A stretch of DNA of 64,000 nucleotides, from contig JANQGX010000012.1 of assembly GCA_028282885.1 (NCBI GenBank), positions 1 through 64,000 on the forward strand. The letters run 5' to 3'. Each line of letters starts with the position of its first letter. Within the stretch, counting starts at the first letter, position 1. The DNA comes from SAR324 cluster bacterium. GTDB lineage: Bacteria > SAR324 > XYD2-FULL-50-16. The position numbers and the translations under genes were made by a program. The notes under the pieces are model-generated. The model made no database searches. It saw only the letters and a program-made list of their open reading frames with translations, and was not told where the DNA came from. Shown here in pieces: positions 8,952 to 18,308 of this stretch.

Positions 8952-11762
8952 ATGAATCAAGCCACCACTTTTGATCAGCTTCCGCTGGTGAACTCCGTAT
9001 CCACAAGGCTGTTTCGGAATGTCTTCTTTATCTATTTTTTTGTTGTTATTTGCCTTACTCTGGTTCAGATGGTCTCAGAGTATCGGCATGTGCAGGAGGA
9101 GATTTTCAGGGAACTGGGGGCCATTGAAACAACAATTGCCCCCCAACTGGCAAGTGCCCTCTCTGCAAAGGACGGCGTCAGGCTCTCCTCTGCCATAGCT
9201 TCATTATCCCGTCTCCCTATTGTTGAAGGTATTACGATTGAGAATAAGGACGGGACCTCCCAGGGAACGAGTACCATGCAACTCTGGAACTGGAAACAGG
9301 CGCGTGAAAGTGAAAACGGAATGACCGGACAGTCCGTCAATGAATATCAGGGGGACGAGTTTTTTAAACACACTTTTGCGATCATTGACCCGGTCTGGCG
9401 CATATCGATCGGTACCGGGATTATCTATGTCAGTGATCACGTCGTCTGGGATCGCGTGGAATATGGATTCAAACTGATCATTGTAAACTCGATTCTGAAG
9501 ACCCTAGCCCTATGGGGTATTTTCCTGATCCTTTCCCGCACCATGCTGGCCAAACCATTAGGGGAGATTGTGAGTGTGATACGAAGGATCAACATGCACA
9601 ACCTTCAATCACTGACGATCAATCTGAAACGAAAGCACAAAGATGAACTGAAGATTATTGAAACGGTATTGAAGGAGATGGTACAGAATCTTGCGACAAC
9701 CCAGGAAGAGATCAGACGGAAGTCCATAGAACTTGAAGAAAAGAACAGGCAGCTACAAAAGGTTGATCAGCTCAAGGATGAGTTTCTCGCAAACACCTCA
9801 CACGAGCTGAGAACCCCCTTACACGGAATAATCGGCATTGCCCGTTCGCTGAAAGCAAGCCTGCATGAGAAAAGGTTTAAGGATGCAAGACTCAACCTTA
9901 ACCTGATCATTGCGTCCGGCCGCCATCTTTCGCTGCTTGTGGACGATATTTTGGATTTTTCAAAACTGAGATACCAGAATCTTCTTCTCAAACTGAAATC
10001 TGTCGACGTGAGGCAGGTCGTCAGAATTGTAGAGCAATTGTCCAGGCCTCTGATTGGCGAAAAGCAGCTTGAACTGGACAATCGTGTATCCCCTGATCTT
10101 TGCCTGGTTCTGGCTGATGATGCCCGTCTGCAGCAGATTCTGCAAAACCTGATCGGTAACGCCATCAAGTTTTCCGAAGAAGGGATCATCACCATCGAAG
10201 GCAGGGAACTTGAAGGTTTTGTGGAAGTTTCGGTATCGGACCAGGCAGAACCTATCCCTGACGAAAACTACGAAGTGATTTTCAAACCCTTTGAACAAGG
10301 CGATGCTTCAGTCACCAGACAACACGGTGGAGCGGGATTGGGCCTGGCGATAGCAAAAAAACTGGTCGAGCTTCATGGTGGGTCCATCAGTATAGGCCGA
10401 AACACCAAGTGGGGAAACACCTTCTCATTTACCCTCCCCATTGCAGTGAACAAGGAAATCGAAGAAAAAGTTTCCCTTGAGAAAGGGGTGGTCGAAAATC
10501 CCCTGCAATATCCGACAATCGAACCGCAGGGAGTGGACAACGATCGCGCCCTGATTCGAATTCTGGCTGTAGATGATGATCCGACCAATCTGCAGGTGGT
10601 TTTCAACTACCTGACAGCGCTCAATTACTCAATCAAATGCGTTCAAAGCGGCCAGGAAGCTTTGGACTGGATCGAGAAAAACGGAAAACCCGATCTTGTC
10701 CTGTTGGATATCATGATGCCGGGGATGAACGGTTTTGAGGTCTGCAAGAAACTCCGACACAAATATGACGTGGGAAGCCTTCCTGTGATATTTCTGACTG
10801 CATCTCACAGAAGAAAGGATGTCCGCATCGGATTCTCCATAGGTGCCAACGACTACCTTACCAAACCGTTCGAAAAATCCGAGTTAATCCTGAGAATACG
10901 GCTTCATTTGAGGCTTCTGCTGGCAAAACGGCAGTTACAGACATTGAGGGATTTTGCGAATCGAATATCCGACTTTAAAAACCATGAACAACTGCTGATC
11001 CACTCGGTAAACAGCATGATCACCACTCGTCTGGTGACCGATGCAGTTCTTTTTAACGATCAGAAGCCGATCTGGAAAGCCCGTAAGGATTACGAATTTC
11101 TGAATACCTATCCGGTACCGGATGGAAGCGAGGTCGATGTATCGGAAGACGACAGGAAATCGGAAATCCTGATCAGAAACGAGATCAGGGATGATATCCC
11201 GCTGTTTCGGTTTTATAGGGAACAGTGTGGGTTTGAACCGCAAGCGGCTCATTTTGCGTTTGTTCGCCCTCGCTGTTGCCAGGACAGCCTGATTGTTCTG
11301 TATCGATCCAAAGAGCGGATGCCTTTTAATGATCTGGATGTGGAATTTCTCTCCAACCTGCTGGATCAGTTAACGGTTATTGAGCACAACGTGCAGTCCA
11401 TGTTGAGCGATCAATTGGTTATCGCCCTACCCGAAATTCAGCCACATCTCTCCAGAATAACCCACATCCAAGCGGCTTCACCATATTGCAGCGTCTATCT
11501 TGAAACGGAACAGATCCCCAGGGAGGTTCGAATCTCGCTTTCCAGCCTTGATTTCTATTTTAAGGATGAGACGCTCCTCAGGATTCATCGATCTTGTCTG
11601 ATCAATCCTCACAAAGTGGTGGGGATAAGGAAGCGTTTTGTCGGGAATAAGAAATACCGGTATGAAGTCACGGTTGGCACGAAAAACGAAGAGTTCCGGC
11701 TCCGGATAGGCGACAGTTATGTGGGAAAACTGAAAAAGGTGTTTCCCCGGTTTTTCAATTGA
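8952..11762 (+). CDS. Membrane hybrid histidine kinase with receiver and C-terminal LytTR DNA-binding domain
   Basis: A 936-residue protein in one reading frame. It has TM1 (about 20-42), a periplasmic sensor of about 130 residues, TM2 (about 175-197), a HAMP-like linker, HisKA with NTSHELRTP (H near 283) and an HATPase with NLIGNAIKF and GGAGLGLAIA. The G1 box reads SDQAEPIP instead of the usual DTGxGIP. A receiver domain begins at ILAVDDDP (about 537) with phospho-acceptor D in LVLLDIMMPG (about 583). After a GAF-like stretch the last 95 residues (LLRIHRSCLINPHKVVGI) match LytTR, the AlgR/AgrA-type DNA-binding fold. Sensor, phosphorelay and DNA-binding output are thus in one membrane protein. 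Its position between the sigma-54 activator and the peptide-salvage genes does not identify its target. Confidence 0.85.
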   Translation: MNQATTFDQLPLVNSVSTRLFRNVFFIYFFVVICLTLVQMVSEYRHVQEEIFRELGAIETTIAPQLASALSAKDGVRLSSAIASLSRLPIVEGITIENKDGTSQGTSTMQLWNWKQARESENGMTGQSVNEYQGDEFFKHTFAIIDPVWRISIGTGIIYVSDHVVWDRVEYGFKLIIVNSILKTLALWGIFLILSRTMLAKPLGEIVSVIRRINMHNLQSLTINLKRKHKDELKIIETVLKEMVQNLATTQEEIRRKSIELEEKNRQLQKVDQLKDEFLANTSHELRTPLHGIIGIARSLKASLHEKRFKDARLNLNLIIASGRHLSLLVDDILDFSKLRYQNLLLKLKSVDVRQVVRIVEQLSRPLIGEKQLELDNRVSPDLCLVLADDARLQQILQNLIGNAIKFSEEGIITIEGRELEGFVEVSVSDQAEPIPDENYEVIFKPFEQGDASVTRQHGGAGLGLAIAKKLVELHGGSISIGRNTKWGNTFSFTLPIAVNKEIEEKVSLEKGVVENPLQYPTIEPQGVDNDRALIRILAVDDDPTNLQVVFNYLTALNYSIKCVQSGQEALDWIEKNGKPDLVLLDIMMPGMNGFEVCKKLRHKYDVGSLPVIFLTASHRRKDVRIGFSIGANDYLTKPFEKSELILRIRLHLRLLLAKRQLQTLRDFANRISDFKNHEQLLIHSVNSMITTRLVTDAVLFNDQKPIWKARKDYEFLNTYPVPDGSEVDVSEDDRKSEILIRNEIRDDIPLFRFYREQCGFEPQAAHFAFVRPRCCQDSLIVLYRSKERMPFNDLDVEFLSNLLDQLTVIEHNVQSMLSDQLVIALPEIQPHLSRITHIQAASPYCSVYLETEQIPREVRISLSSLDFYFKDETLLRIHRSCLINPHKVVGIRKRFVGNKKYRYEVTVGTKNEEFRLRIGDSYVGKLKKVFPRFFN

Positions 11763-11768
11763 ATCGAA

Positions 11769-13151
11769 TCAGATCTCCCTTTCTGTTATCTGAAAACGGT
11801 AACTCCATTCATTGAAGTAGAGATTGGAATCCCCTGTTTCCACTTCACCCCTCTGGTTGTCGATGGGTTCGGATCTGAAAAACCGCTTCTCCGGGTAAAG
11901 GGGTTGAGAGAAGTCACTGTTGCAGACAATCCTGTAGCTATCGGTATTCCCGAAGAAAAACCACTTTTCCGTTTCATCGTCGCTATCCACCATTCCCAGG
12001 CTCACATCAACCGGGATCCAACCGTACGGGTGAATATAAATCTGACACCAGTCGTGCATTCCCCGATACACCGGATCGGATGTCCAGCCGGACTCCCAGC
12101 GGGCAGGAATTCCATTGTAACGGCACAGTGTCATAAAAGTCAGGGTGACAATGCCGCAATCGCCCCACCCGTTTTTAATGCAGTACTCCGGAATATTGGT
12201 GAAGGTGCTGTATTCCCTTGCTGAAGCCCAGGGGATATTATCTCTGATCCATTGAAAGAATCGCCTGGCCTTCAGGTAAGGGTTGGGCTCATTCCCCGCG
12301 ATGTGATGCGACAGTTTTTTAATCGACTCACTGAAGAGGATATGGGGTTCCCTTTCAATCAGAAAGGGAAGCAGGGCTTTGCGATCCATGGCATCCTGAT
12401 CCACAAGATCCGGATCAATCCTGTTAAAAAACCCGTAACTGGTCAGCTCATAGTTGACCGTGAAAGACAGGGGTTTGTCCTTTTCAGCTCGCTTTTCCAG
12501 GTAAACTGTCCGCTGCGGTGAATTATCGGAAGCCAGAATATGTTCCCGGGGATCGCTGGAAATCAACCTGATGTTCTTCTGTCGCTCCATATCCTTGGGA
12601 AATGCCAGCCAGGTCCGCACCGTCTCCCCGTCTTTCACAGCACCGGGGTTAACTGTGAGTGTGTATTGAACGGATATGTTTTTGGGGGAGTTAACTATAT
12701 CACCGGTGCGATCAAAATGGTCGATAATCTGCCTGATGTTTGGCTTCAGGCCCTGCAGCATCTCATCTTCCGACTTTTCACCTTTCTGCTTCAATGTCCT
12801 GGCCTCCTCATTGACCAGGAAGACATTCCGAGTCGCATTTCTGAAATATCGTTTCTCACCGTCTATTATCATGTGTTCGATGGAGAATGCCCTTTCCCAC
12901 TTATCGAACAGGGCTTCCGTCACTTCCGGGAGTTCGGCCTTTACCTCCTCTAAAATCTCTGTTCGTGACTTACAAAAATCCAGGGTTATCCTTCTCATCC
13001 GCTCCTGCTGATAAAGAAGCTGTTCCTTGAAGCCTTCATCGCAATCATCCGAAGACAGGAGTCGGTTGATTTCCTGCTTACTCTCCTGCCAATCACCCCT
13101 GTCGATAGCCATGGCAATAGAGTTTATCATTTTCTTGTTATCTTCCTGCAT
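11769..13151 (-). CDS. Transglutaminase-like (PF01841 type) protein
   Basis: A protein of about 460 residues with a transglutaminase/papain-fold core near residues 280-400. The catalytic Cys lies in NGWGDCGIVTLTF, the His in YRGMHDWCQIY and the Asp in GWIPVDVSLG, the Cys-His-Asp order of the fold. The N-terminal half is predicted helical followed by a beta domain (VQYTLTVNPGAVKDGETVR). No signal peptide is apparent, so a cytoplasmic peptidase is possible. The start is uncertain. ATG at 13151 is used because an upstream TTG (13232) would lie inside a hairpin. ATG at 13130 is also possible. It is downstream of, and probably co-transcribed with, the peptide-binding protein, suggesting action on imported peptides. 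Confidence 0.72.
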   Translation of the reverse strand: MQEDNKKMINSIAMAIDRGDWQESKQEINRLLSSDDCDEGFKEQLLYQQERMRRITLDFCKSRTEILEEVKAELPEVTEALFDKWERAFSIEHMIIDGEKRYFRNATRNVFLVNEEARTLKQKGEKSEDEMLQGLKPNIRQIIDHFDRTGDIVNSPKNISVQYTLTVNPGAVKDGETVRTWLAFPKDMERQKNIRLISSDPREHILASDNSPQRTVYLEKRAEKDKPLSFTVNYELTSYGFFNRIDPDLVDQDAMDRKALLPFLIEREPHILFSESIKKLSHHIAGNEPNPYLKARRFFQWIRDNIPWASAREYSTFTNIPEYCIKNGWGDCGIVTLTFMTLCRYNGIPARWESGWTSDPVYRGMHDWCQIYIHPYGWIPVDVSLGMVDSDDETEKWFFFGNTDSYRIVCNSDFSQPLYPEKRFFRSEPIDNQRGEVETGDSNLYFNEWSYRFQITEREI

Positions 13152-13210
13152 TGCGGGGTCCGCTGGTGAAATTTTGAAATGAAATTGAAAGGGGCGAAGG
13201 TGTAGCTCCA

Positions 13211-13246
13211 GGCCTGCCGGTATCCGATACAAGCGAACGACAGGCC
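13211..13246 (-). terminator. Intercistronic hairpin after the peptide-binding protein gene
   Basis: GGCCTGCCG (13211-13219) pairs with CGACAGGCC (13238-13246) with one mismatch. The hairpin lies 17 bases past the stop of the binding-protein gene and before the transglutaminase gene. It lacks a T-run, so partial termination or mRNA stabilisation is more likely than full termination. Such hairpins commonly raise binding-protein expression over downstream genes. Confidence 0.4.
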
Positions 13247-13263
13247 CGGGAGGAGGGCAATGA

Positions 13264-14871
13264 CTATTTAAGTGACCAGTTTCTGACGTGAGAACCTCCG
13301 ATAGTTGCCGGTTTGAAATCTTTCAGTCTCGGTTTCGACAGCATGACGGATGTATAGAAATAGATCGGGGCGATGTGAACATCCTCTTCCACCAGGATTT
13401 TCTCTGCCATTTTATAAAGCTGCTTGCGCTCTTCCTGATCCGAAGACATTTGGGCCAGCTTTACGATGTAGTGAAAACCTGAGTTTTTCCAGGGGCGCTC
13501 GGTATTGATATCTTCCTGGAAGACTTCGAAGAGCCAGTTGTTGGCGTCCGGATAATCTGCACACCATACACCTCTCGATGTGTGCGGGGCGTTCAGTTGC
13601 TCTCTTGTTTTCAGGTAGACTTTCCATTCCTGGTTTTCAATCTTGATGTTGATATTCAGGTTCCGCTTTAACATGGCCTGATACGCCTGGGCAATCTGGG
13701 CATGGGTTTCGGAAGTATTGTGCAGATAGGTTATCACAGGAAAACCTTTGCCGTTGGGAAAACCGGCTTCAGCCAACCACTTTTTAGCCTGTTCGGGATT
13801 GTATCTGATCCCGATATTCTCACTGGGATCGACAGATCCGAAAATCGGAGGCCGGGTAAAGGTATAAGCAGGCTGCTGACCACCTTTCAGGATTTTATCA
13901 ATGATCAATTGTCGATCGATGGCAGCGCTGATCGCCATCCTGACCAGTTTGATATTGGTGGGGAATCGATAACTGTTGAAACCCATATAGTATGTGCAGA
14001 GGTTGGGCTCAATTTTCAGTTCCTTGCTGAGCACTGAATCTTCTTTTATCCTTGGGATTTCAGCGCCGGGAATGTCTAGCAGTCCACCGAGAAAGTCAAG
14101 CTGGTCATTCTCATACATGGCCAGGCCTGTTGACGGTTCAGGTATAATGTAATACCGGACATCATCAATTCTGACTTTTTGGGCATCGTAGTAATTGGGA
14201 TTTTTCTTTAACTTGATAACATCATCACGTTTCCACTCTTCAAGCGTATAGGAACCGTTTGAGATGATATACCTGGGATCAGTCCACTTGTCACCATTCT
14301 TTTCAATGGTTTCACGAGGCAAGGGTCTGAAAATCCAGAGCCCGGCCAAAGACGGGAAGTATCCGGCGGGATTGGTTAATTTAAACTGAACAGTCCAGTT
14401 GTTCAGGGCTTTGACTCCAAGCTTTGTCACATCTTTGATCTTGCCCCTGTTGATCTCTTCGCCATTCTCCAGGATGAAGAGAAAGCTTGCATAAAAAGAA
14501 GCATTGGATCCATCCACGTTTCTGCGAACTGCCCATACGATGTCATGCGCTGTTACGGGCTTACCGTTTGTCCATTTCACATCCTTGCGCAGGTAGAAGG
14601 TATAGGTCTTCCCGTCTTTACTGGCTTCCCATCGTGTGGCCAGTTCGGGAATTACCTCCAGCGTGTTGGGATCGAAATCGGTTAATCCTACGAAAAGCTG
14701 TTCTATAATCTCGATTGAGTTCAAATCCTGGGCTTTTCCGGGATCCAGTGACGGAGGATCGGCGTGCATGGGCAGCCGCAAATAATTCGGACTTGCCGCA
14801 AACGCCAGTCCTGATATCAGCAGAAATATAAGACCAGATGCAAGACCTTTGAAAAATTTTACTGAGCTCAT
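13264..14871 (-). CDS. Peptide ABC transporter substrate-binding protein (SBP_bac_5, OppA/DppA type)
   Basis: Exported 535-residue solute-binding protein with an N-terminal signal peptide ending near AFAAS. The family signature is present (LEVIPELATRWEASKDGKTY and FYLRKDVKWTNGKPVTAHD). The length and fold pattern fit oligo/dipeptide receptors. It is divergent from the plus-strand peptide-degradation and DppBCDF permease genes, 680 bases away. No other binding protein accompanies that permease, so this is probably its receptor. Ligand specificity cannot be read from sequence, but the neighbouring epimerase and D-aminopeptidase point to murein-derived peptides. Confidence 0.85.
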   Translation of the reverse strand: MSSVKFFKGLASGLIFLLISGLAFAASPNYLRLPMHADPPSLDPGKAQDLNSIEIIEQLFVGLTDFDPNTLEVIPELATRWEASKDGKTYTFYLRKDVKWTNGKPVTAHDIVWAVRRNVDGSNASFYASFLFILENGEEINRGKIKDVTKLGVKALNNWTVQFKLTNPAGYFPSLAGLWIFRPLPRETIEKNGDKWTDPRYIISNGSYTLEEWKRDDVIKLKKNPNYYDAQKVRIDDVRYYIIPEPSTGLAMYENDQLDFLGGLLDIPGAEIPRIKEDSVLSKELKIEPNLCTYYMGFNSYRFPTNIKLVRMAISAAIDRQLIIDKILKGGQQPAYTFTRPPIFGSVDPSENIGIRYNPEQAKKWLAEAGFPNGKGFPVITYLHNTSETHAQIAQAYQAMLKRNLNINIKIENQEWKVYLKTREQLNAPHTSRGVWCADYPDANNWLFEVFQEDINTERPWKNSGFHYIVKLAQMSSDQEERKQLYKMAEKILVEEDVHIAPIYFYTSVMLSKPRLKDFKPATIGGSHVRNWSLK

Positions 14872-15552
14872 TTGTCCCCTTTTTTAGAGTGAATGATGAT
14901 GAATTGAAAAAAATTGAATTGACCAACACAAAGAAATTCGGATTGAACTCACCGAATCACTTTGCGCGAAGTTTATATTAGATTGTAAAAAAAACAACAA
15001 AGAGGTATCGTAATATCGCAATTCGGATGGTTAATGGCCGCTGAATAATTAATTATTACAGTCAAATACTCATATTTACCAGGTGGTTTTGAGTTATTGA
15101 ACAGTCGCAGGTCGGGAATCAAAATTTTTGAAAACCACTCCTAGATTTCCCGATGCCCTTCAAAGTTCGGATTTTTTAGTTTGCCGGAGATAGTGCAATC
15201 TTTCTCTACATTGATAAGACTTGCTAATTGGGCAGTCAAGAAAACCTTTTTACGCAGATACTTTCTGTTTTCCTGTCCGTGTCCCTGTAGAGCATAGATC
15301 AGGGTATCTCCACGGTTTGCGTCGTTTGGCAAACCTTAAAAAACCGTCTTTATAGTGCTAACCAGCTAATTCTCTTAATGAATCAGCGACGTTTTGCTAT
15401 TCTCAAGCCCCTGCTTGGGGACTAATTATTTGAAGCTGTCCCAAATAATCATGTAGAACTATTTGTGCAATGAGATCCAGTGAATTCAGATCCACTCGTT
15501 TTTTCCATTGAATTAAGACCGTTAACTCAATATCGAATCCCAAAACCGAAAA
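14872..15552. other. Intergenic region between divergent peptide-salvage genes
   Basis: About 680 bases separate the binding-protein gene and the endopeptidase gene. It should hold the promoters of both units, but no convincing operator or terminator was recognised. A 64-codon open stretch on the minus strand (15141-15332) looks protein-like (ALQGHGQENRKYLRKK) but begins directly after a stop codon and has only a TTG start. It may be the tail of a decayed gene, possibly a transposase. Confidence 0.4.
15141..15332 (-). pseudogene. Possible C-terminal remnant of a decayed gene
   Basis: A 63-codon frame ending at a TAG and preceded immediately by an in-frame TAA. Composition looks coding (DTLIYALQGHGQENRKYLRK), and its form recalls the tails of some insertion-sequence transposases, but no family is recognised with certainty. 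No ribosome site or ATG is present. Reported only as a candidate fragment. Confidence 0.2.
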
Positions 15553-16347
15553 ATGACCGAATATAAGTTGATCAATGTGAGTATAGGCAACATGTATGAA
15601 AAGCCGACTTTCCGCAGTGAACAAATCAACCAGGGTTTGCTTTGGGAAAAGGTGGAGATTCTGGAAAAAGACAACGGATTTTCGCTGGTCAAAATGCCTG
15701 ATGGTTACGAAGCATGGATCGACAATATGCAGCTAAGTAACTACAGGGATTTTGACCAGCGACGGGTGACCGTCAGAAGCCATGTCGCAAAAATCTACCT
15801 GAAACCCGATAACAGCTCACAATTGATCAGAGATATTACCATCGGAAGAACCCTGCCTGTAACAGGCGAACAGGACGGGTGGCTGAAAACAGTCCTGCCG
15901 GACGGTATCGAAGGATGGCTTGAAAAAGAAAAAACCGGCACGTTTCCGGAATTGTCCAGGAACAATGTGGTTGAAATGGCCCGGGAGTTTACGGGGTATC
16001 CCTATTGTTGGGGCGGGCGAACGCCAAAGGGTCTCGATTGTTCCGGTTATGTGCAACTGGTTTTTTCCCTGTTGGGAAGGCAACTCCCAAGGGATTCCTG
16101 GATGCAGTTCGAACAGGGAGAGGAAGGTCCATCTGATTTTCGGAAAGCGCTTCCCGGTGATCTCCTGTTTTTTGCCAGGGAGCAAAACAGGATAAATCAT
16201 GTCGGAATAGCCCTGGGCAACAACAAAATCCTTCACGCCAGGGGCATGGTCCGGATTGACAGCCTGGACCCGGATAGCGAGCTTTACTGTCCCATTCTCA
16301 GCCGCAACTTTGCAGGCATTAAATCGTACCTTTCCCAGCCCAAGTAA
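15553..16347 (+). CDS. NlpC/P60 gamma-D-glutamyl-L-diamino-acid endopeptidase (YkfC-like)
   Basis: A 264-residue cysteine peptidase without a signal peptide, so probably cytoplasmic. Two bacterial SH3 domains (about 5-65 and 70-127) precede the NlpC/P60 domain. Catalytic C163 lies in LDCSGYVQ, H216 in NHVGIALG and H228 in ILHARG. The Cys-His distance of 53 and His-His distance of 12 are, as I recall, the same as in Bacillus YkfC. YkfC-type enzymes cut the gamma-D-Glu-diamino-acid bond of murein peptides that have a free N-terminal L-Ala. The epimerase gene starts four bases after the stop. The ribosome site is weak. The context with epimerase, D-aminopeptidase and peptide permease strongly supports murein peptide salvage. 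Confidence 0.85.
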   Translation: MTEYKLINVSIGNMYEKPTFRSEQINQGLLWEKVEILEKDNGFSLVKMPDGYEAWIDNMQLSNYRDFDQRRVTVRSHVAKIYLKPDNSSQLIRDITIGRTLPVTGEQDGWLKTVLPDGIEGWLEKEKTGTFPELSRNNVVEMAREFTGYPYCWGGRTPKGLDCSGYVQLVFSLLGRQLPRDSWMQFEQGEEGPSDFRKALPGDLLFFAREQNRINHVGIALGNNKILHARGMVRIDSLDPDSELYCPILSRNFAGIKSYLSQPK

Positions 16348-16351
16348 TTCC

Positions 16352-17446
16352 ATGAAAATAACCAGTATAGAAATCGCCGGTTTCACCAACAAATTAACCA
16401 CAACCTTTAAAACCGCCCTGCGAACCTTGGATCAGGTTGAGAGTGTCGCAGTCTTAATCAGGACGGATACCGGTCAGACAGGAATCGGGGCAGCGTCGCC
16501 AACCGGGGTGATAACCGGTGAAACCACCGCTTCCATCCGGGGCGCCATCCAACATATCGGGCAACAAATCCGGGGAAGAGACCCCCGAAAATCAGAAGAG
16601 TTCTTTCAAGTTCTCAGATCGTGTCTCGTCGGTAACAACTCGGCGAAAGCTGCTGTTGACATGGCCGTTTTCGACCTGTTGGGAAAACACTACAACGAGC
16701 CTGTCTGGCGTTTATTGGGGGGGGGCCATAACCGACTTACAACTGATATCACCATTAGCCTGAATTCACCCGGGGAAATGGTTGAGGAGAGTCTTATAGC
16801 GGTTAAAAAGGGGTTTGATGTTTTAAAAATAAAGGTCGGTAACGATATTGACCTTGATATTGAGAGACTCGGACAGATAAGGTCTGCTGTTGGAAAAGAG
16901 ATCAAAATCAGGGTCGACGCTAACCAGGGGTGGCGAGCCAAAGAGGCAGTGCGGGCTATTGACCGTCTGCAGCAGTCAGGGGTGGATTTGGAGTTGGTCG
17001 AACAACCTGTAAACCGGGATGACCTGGAAGGTTTGCAATACGTTACTCAAAACTCAAAAGTTCCCATTATTGCTGATGAGAGTGTGTTTACACCGGAAGA
17101 TGTGATAAGGCTGATCCGCATGAAAGCTGTGGACGGTATTAATATCAAGCTGATGAAATGCGGGGGTATCCATAATGCCTTGAAAATGGCCGCAATTGCT
17201 GAAACAGCAGGACTTAGTTGCATGGTAGGGTCCATGATGGAAAGTTTTGTCGGGGTAACCGCGGCAGTTCATTTTGCTGCTGCCAGATCCGTCATAACCC
17301 GTTACGATCTGGATGCACCCCTTTTCCTTGCGGAAAACAATGTAAAAGGGGGAATCAGCTATCAGAACGCTACCATTAGTCTTGCTGAAGCGCCGGGGTT
17401 GGGGATAGAAGAGATTCTTGATTTGGATTTTGAAACAAATTCCTGA
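16352..17446 (+). CDS. L-Ala-D/L-Glu (dipeptide) epimerase, enolase superfamily
   Basis: Enolase-superfamily racemase of 364 residues. The catalytic set is complete. K159 and K161 are in VLKIKVG, metal ligands D189 (RVDANQGW), E217 (LVEQPV) and D242 (ADES) are present, K266 is in NIKLMKCGG, and the dipeptide-binding D319-x-D321 pair is in YDLDAPLF. All are within about two positions of those remembered for the Bacillus YkfB enzyme. The enzyme converts L-Ala-D-Glu, released by the preceding endopeptidase, to L-Ala-L-Glu, which ordinary peptidases can cut. The ATG at 16352 is chosen because an upstream start at 16256 would overlap the previous gene by 92 bases and add unrelated residues. Confidence 0.88.
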   Translation: MKITSIEIAGFTNKLTTTFKTALRTLDQVESVAVLIRTDTGQTGIGAASPTGVITGETTASIRGAIQHIGQQIRGRDPRKSEEFFQVLRSCLVGNNSAKAAVDMAVFDLLGKHYNEPVWRLLGGGHNRLTTDITISLNSPGEMVEESLIAVKKGFDVLKIKVGNDIDLDIERLGQIRSAVGKEIKIRVDANQGWRAKEAVRAIDRLQQSGVDLELVEQPVNRDDLEGLQYVTQNSKVPIIADESVFTPEDVIRLIRMKAVDGINIKLMKCGGIHNALKMAAIAETAGLSCMVGSMMESFVGVTAAVHFAAARSVITRYDLDAPLFLAENNVKGGISYQNATISLAEAPGLGIEEILDLDFETNS

Positions 17447-17499
17447 CAGGAGCTTTAGCGGCCCGAACGGGTAAAACACATAAACCTAAAAAAAACGCC

Positions 17500-18297
17500 A
17501 TGAAAATATTCATCAGTGCCGACATCGAAGGGGTTACCGGTATCACGGTCTGGGATGAAATCCGTAAAGAACATCCGGACTATCAAGAGTTCAGGGATCA
17601 AATGACAAAAGAGGTTTGCGCTGCCTGCGAAGGAGCTTTGAGCGCGGGTGCCACTGAAATCTGGATCAACGATGCTCATGCCACGGGAAGAAACATCATG
17701 TTTGATCAGTTGCCGAGAAAGACAAAACTGATCAGGGGCTGGAGTGGACACCCCTTTTCCATGATGGATCAAATCGATGAGTCATTCCAAGCTGCCATGA
17801 TGATCGGTTATCACTCCCCCGCTTCTTCAGACAAAAGCCCTCTTGCTCATACAAAATCCGGAGCTGCGGAGTATGTCAGAATAAACGGCAAAGTCATGTC
17901 CGAATTCAGCTTGAATACTTTCACGGCTTCCCTGGTCAAGGTGCCTGTAACATTCATTGCGGGCGATCGGGGCATCTGCGAAGAAGCCGGTTCCCTGGTA
18001 CCGGGCATAACGACCTGTGTTACCAAGGATGGCATCGGTCATTGCACAATCAGCGATCATCCTGCTGAAAACATCGAAAAAATCAGGGAAGGTGTCACTG
18101 CATCATTATCCGGTCAGTTGAACGAATGCCTGTGTCCACTTCCCGATAGATTCCAGGTAGAGATAAAATACCGGGAACATACCAATGCTTACAAAGCGTC
18201 TTTCTATCCTGGCTGCAGGAGAAAAGACAACCTCTCCATCGAATTTGAATCGGATAATCATTTCGATGTATTGAGATTAATCGCTTTTGTTATCTAA
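17500..18297 (+). CDS. dppA: D-aminopeptidase (M55, DppA-like)
   Basis: A 265-residue zinc aminopeptidase related to Bacillus DppA, which hydrolyses D-Ala-D-Ala and other D-amino-acid peptides. Family residues are visible: D8 and E10 (SADIEG), H60 (NDAHA), H105 (IGYHSPA), the probable nucleophile H117 (LAHTKS) and E135 (MSEFSLN). The symbol follows the Bacillus usage; it is not the E. coli DppA binding protein. No signal peptide is seen, which fits intracellular use of imported peptides. It lies between the epimerase and the permease genes in one plus-strand unit. The ribosome site is weak, the start is ATG, and the length is normal for the family. Confidence 0.87.
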   Translation: MKIFISADIEGVTGITVWDEIRKEHPDYQEFRDQMTKEVCAACEGALSAGATEIWINDAHATGRNIMFDQLPRKTKLIRGWSGHPFSMMDQIDESFQAAMMIGYHSPASSDKSPLAHTKSGAAEYVRINGKVMSEFSLNTFTASLVKVPVTFIAGDRGICEEAGSLVPGITTCVTKDGIGHCTISDHPAENIEKIREGVTASLSGQLNECLCPLPDRFQVEIKYREHTNAYKASFYPGCRRKDNLSIEFESDNHFDVLRLIAFVI

Positions 18298-18308
18298 GGA
18301 GTTCCACA

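Noticed and set aside
15817..16401. 194-codon minus-strand frame
   Set aside because: Antisense shadow of the NlpC/P60 gene and the start of the epimerase gene.
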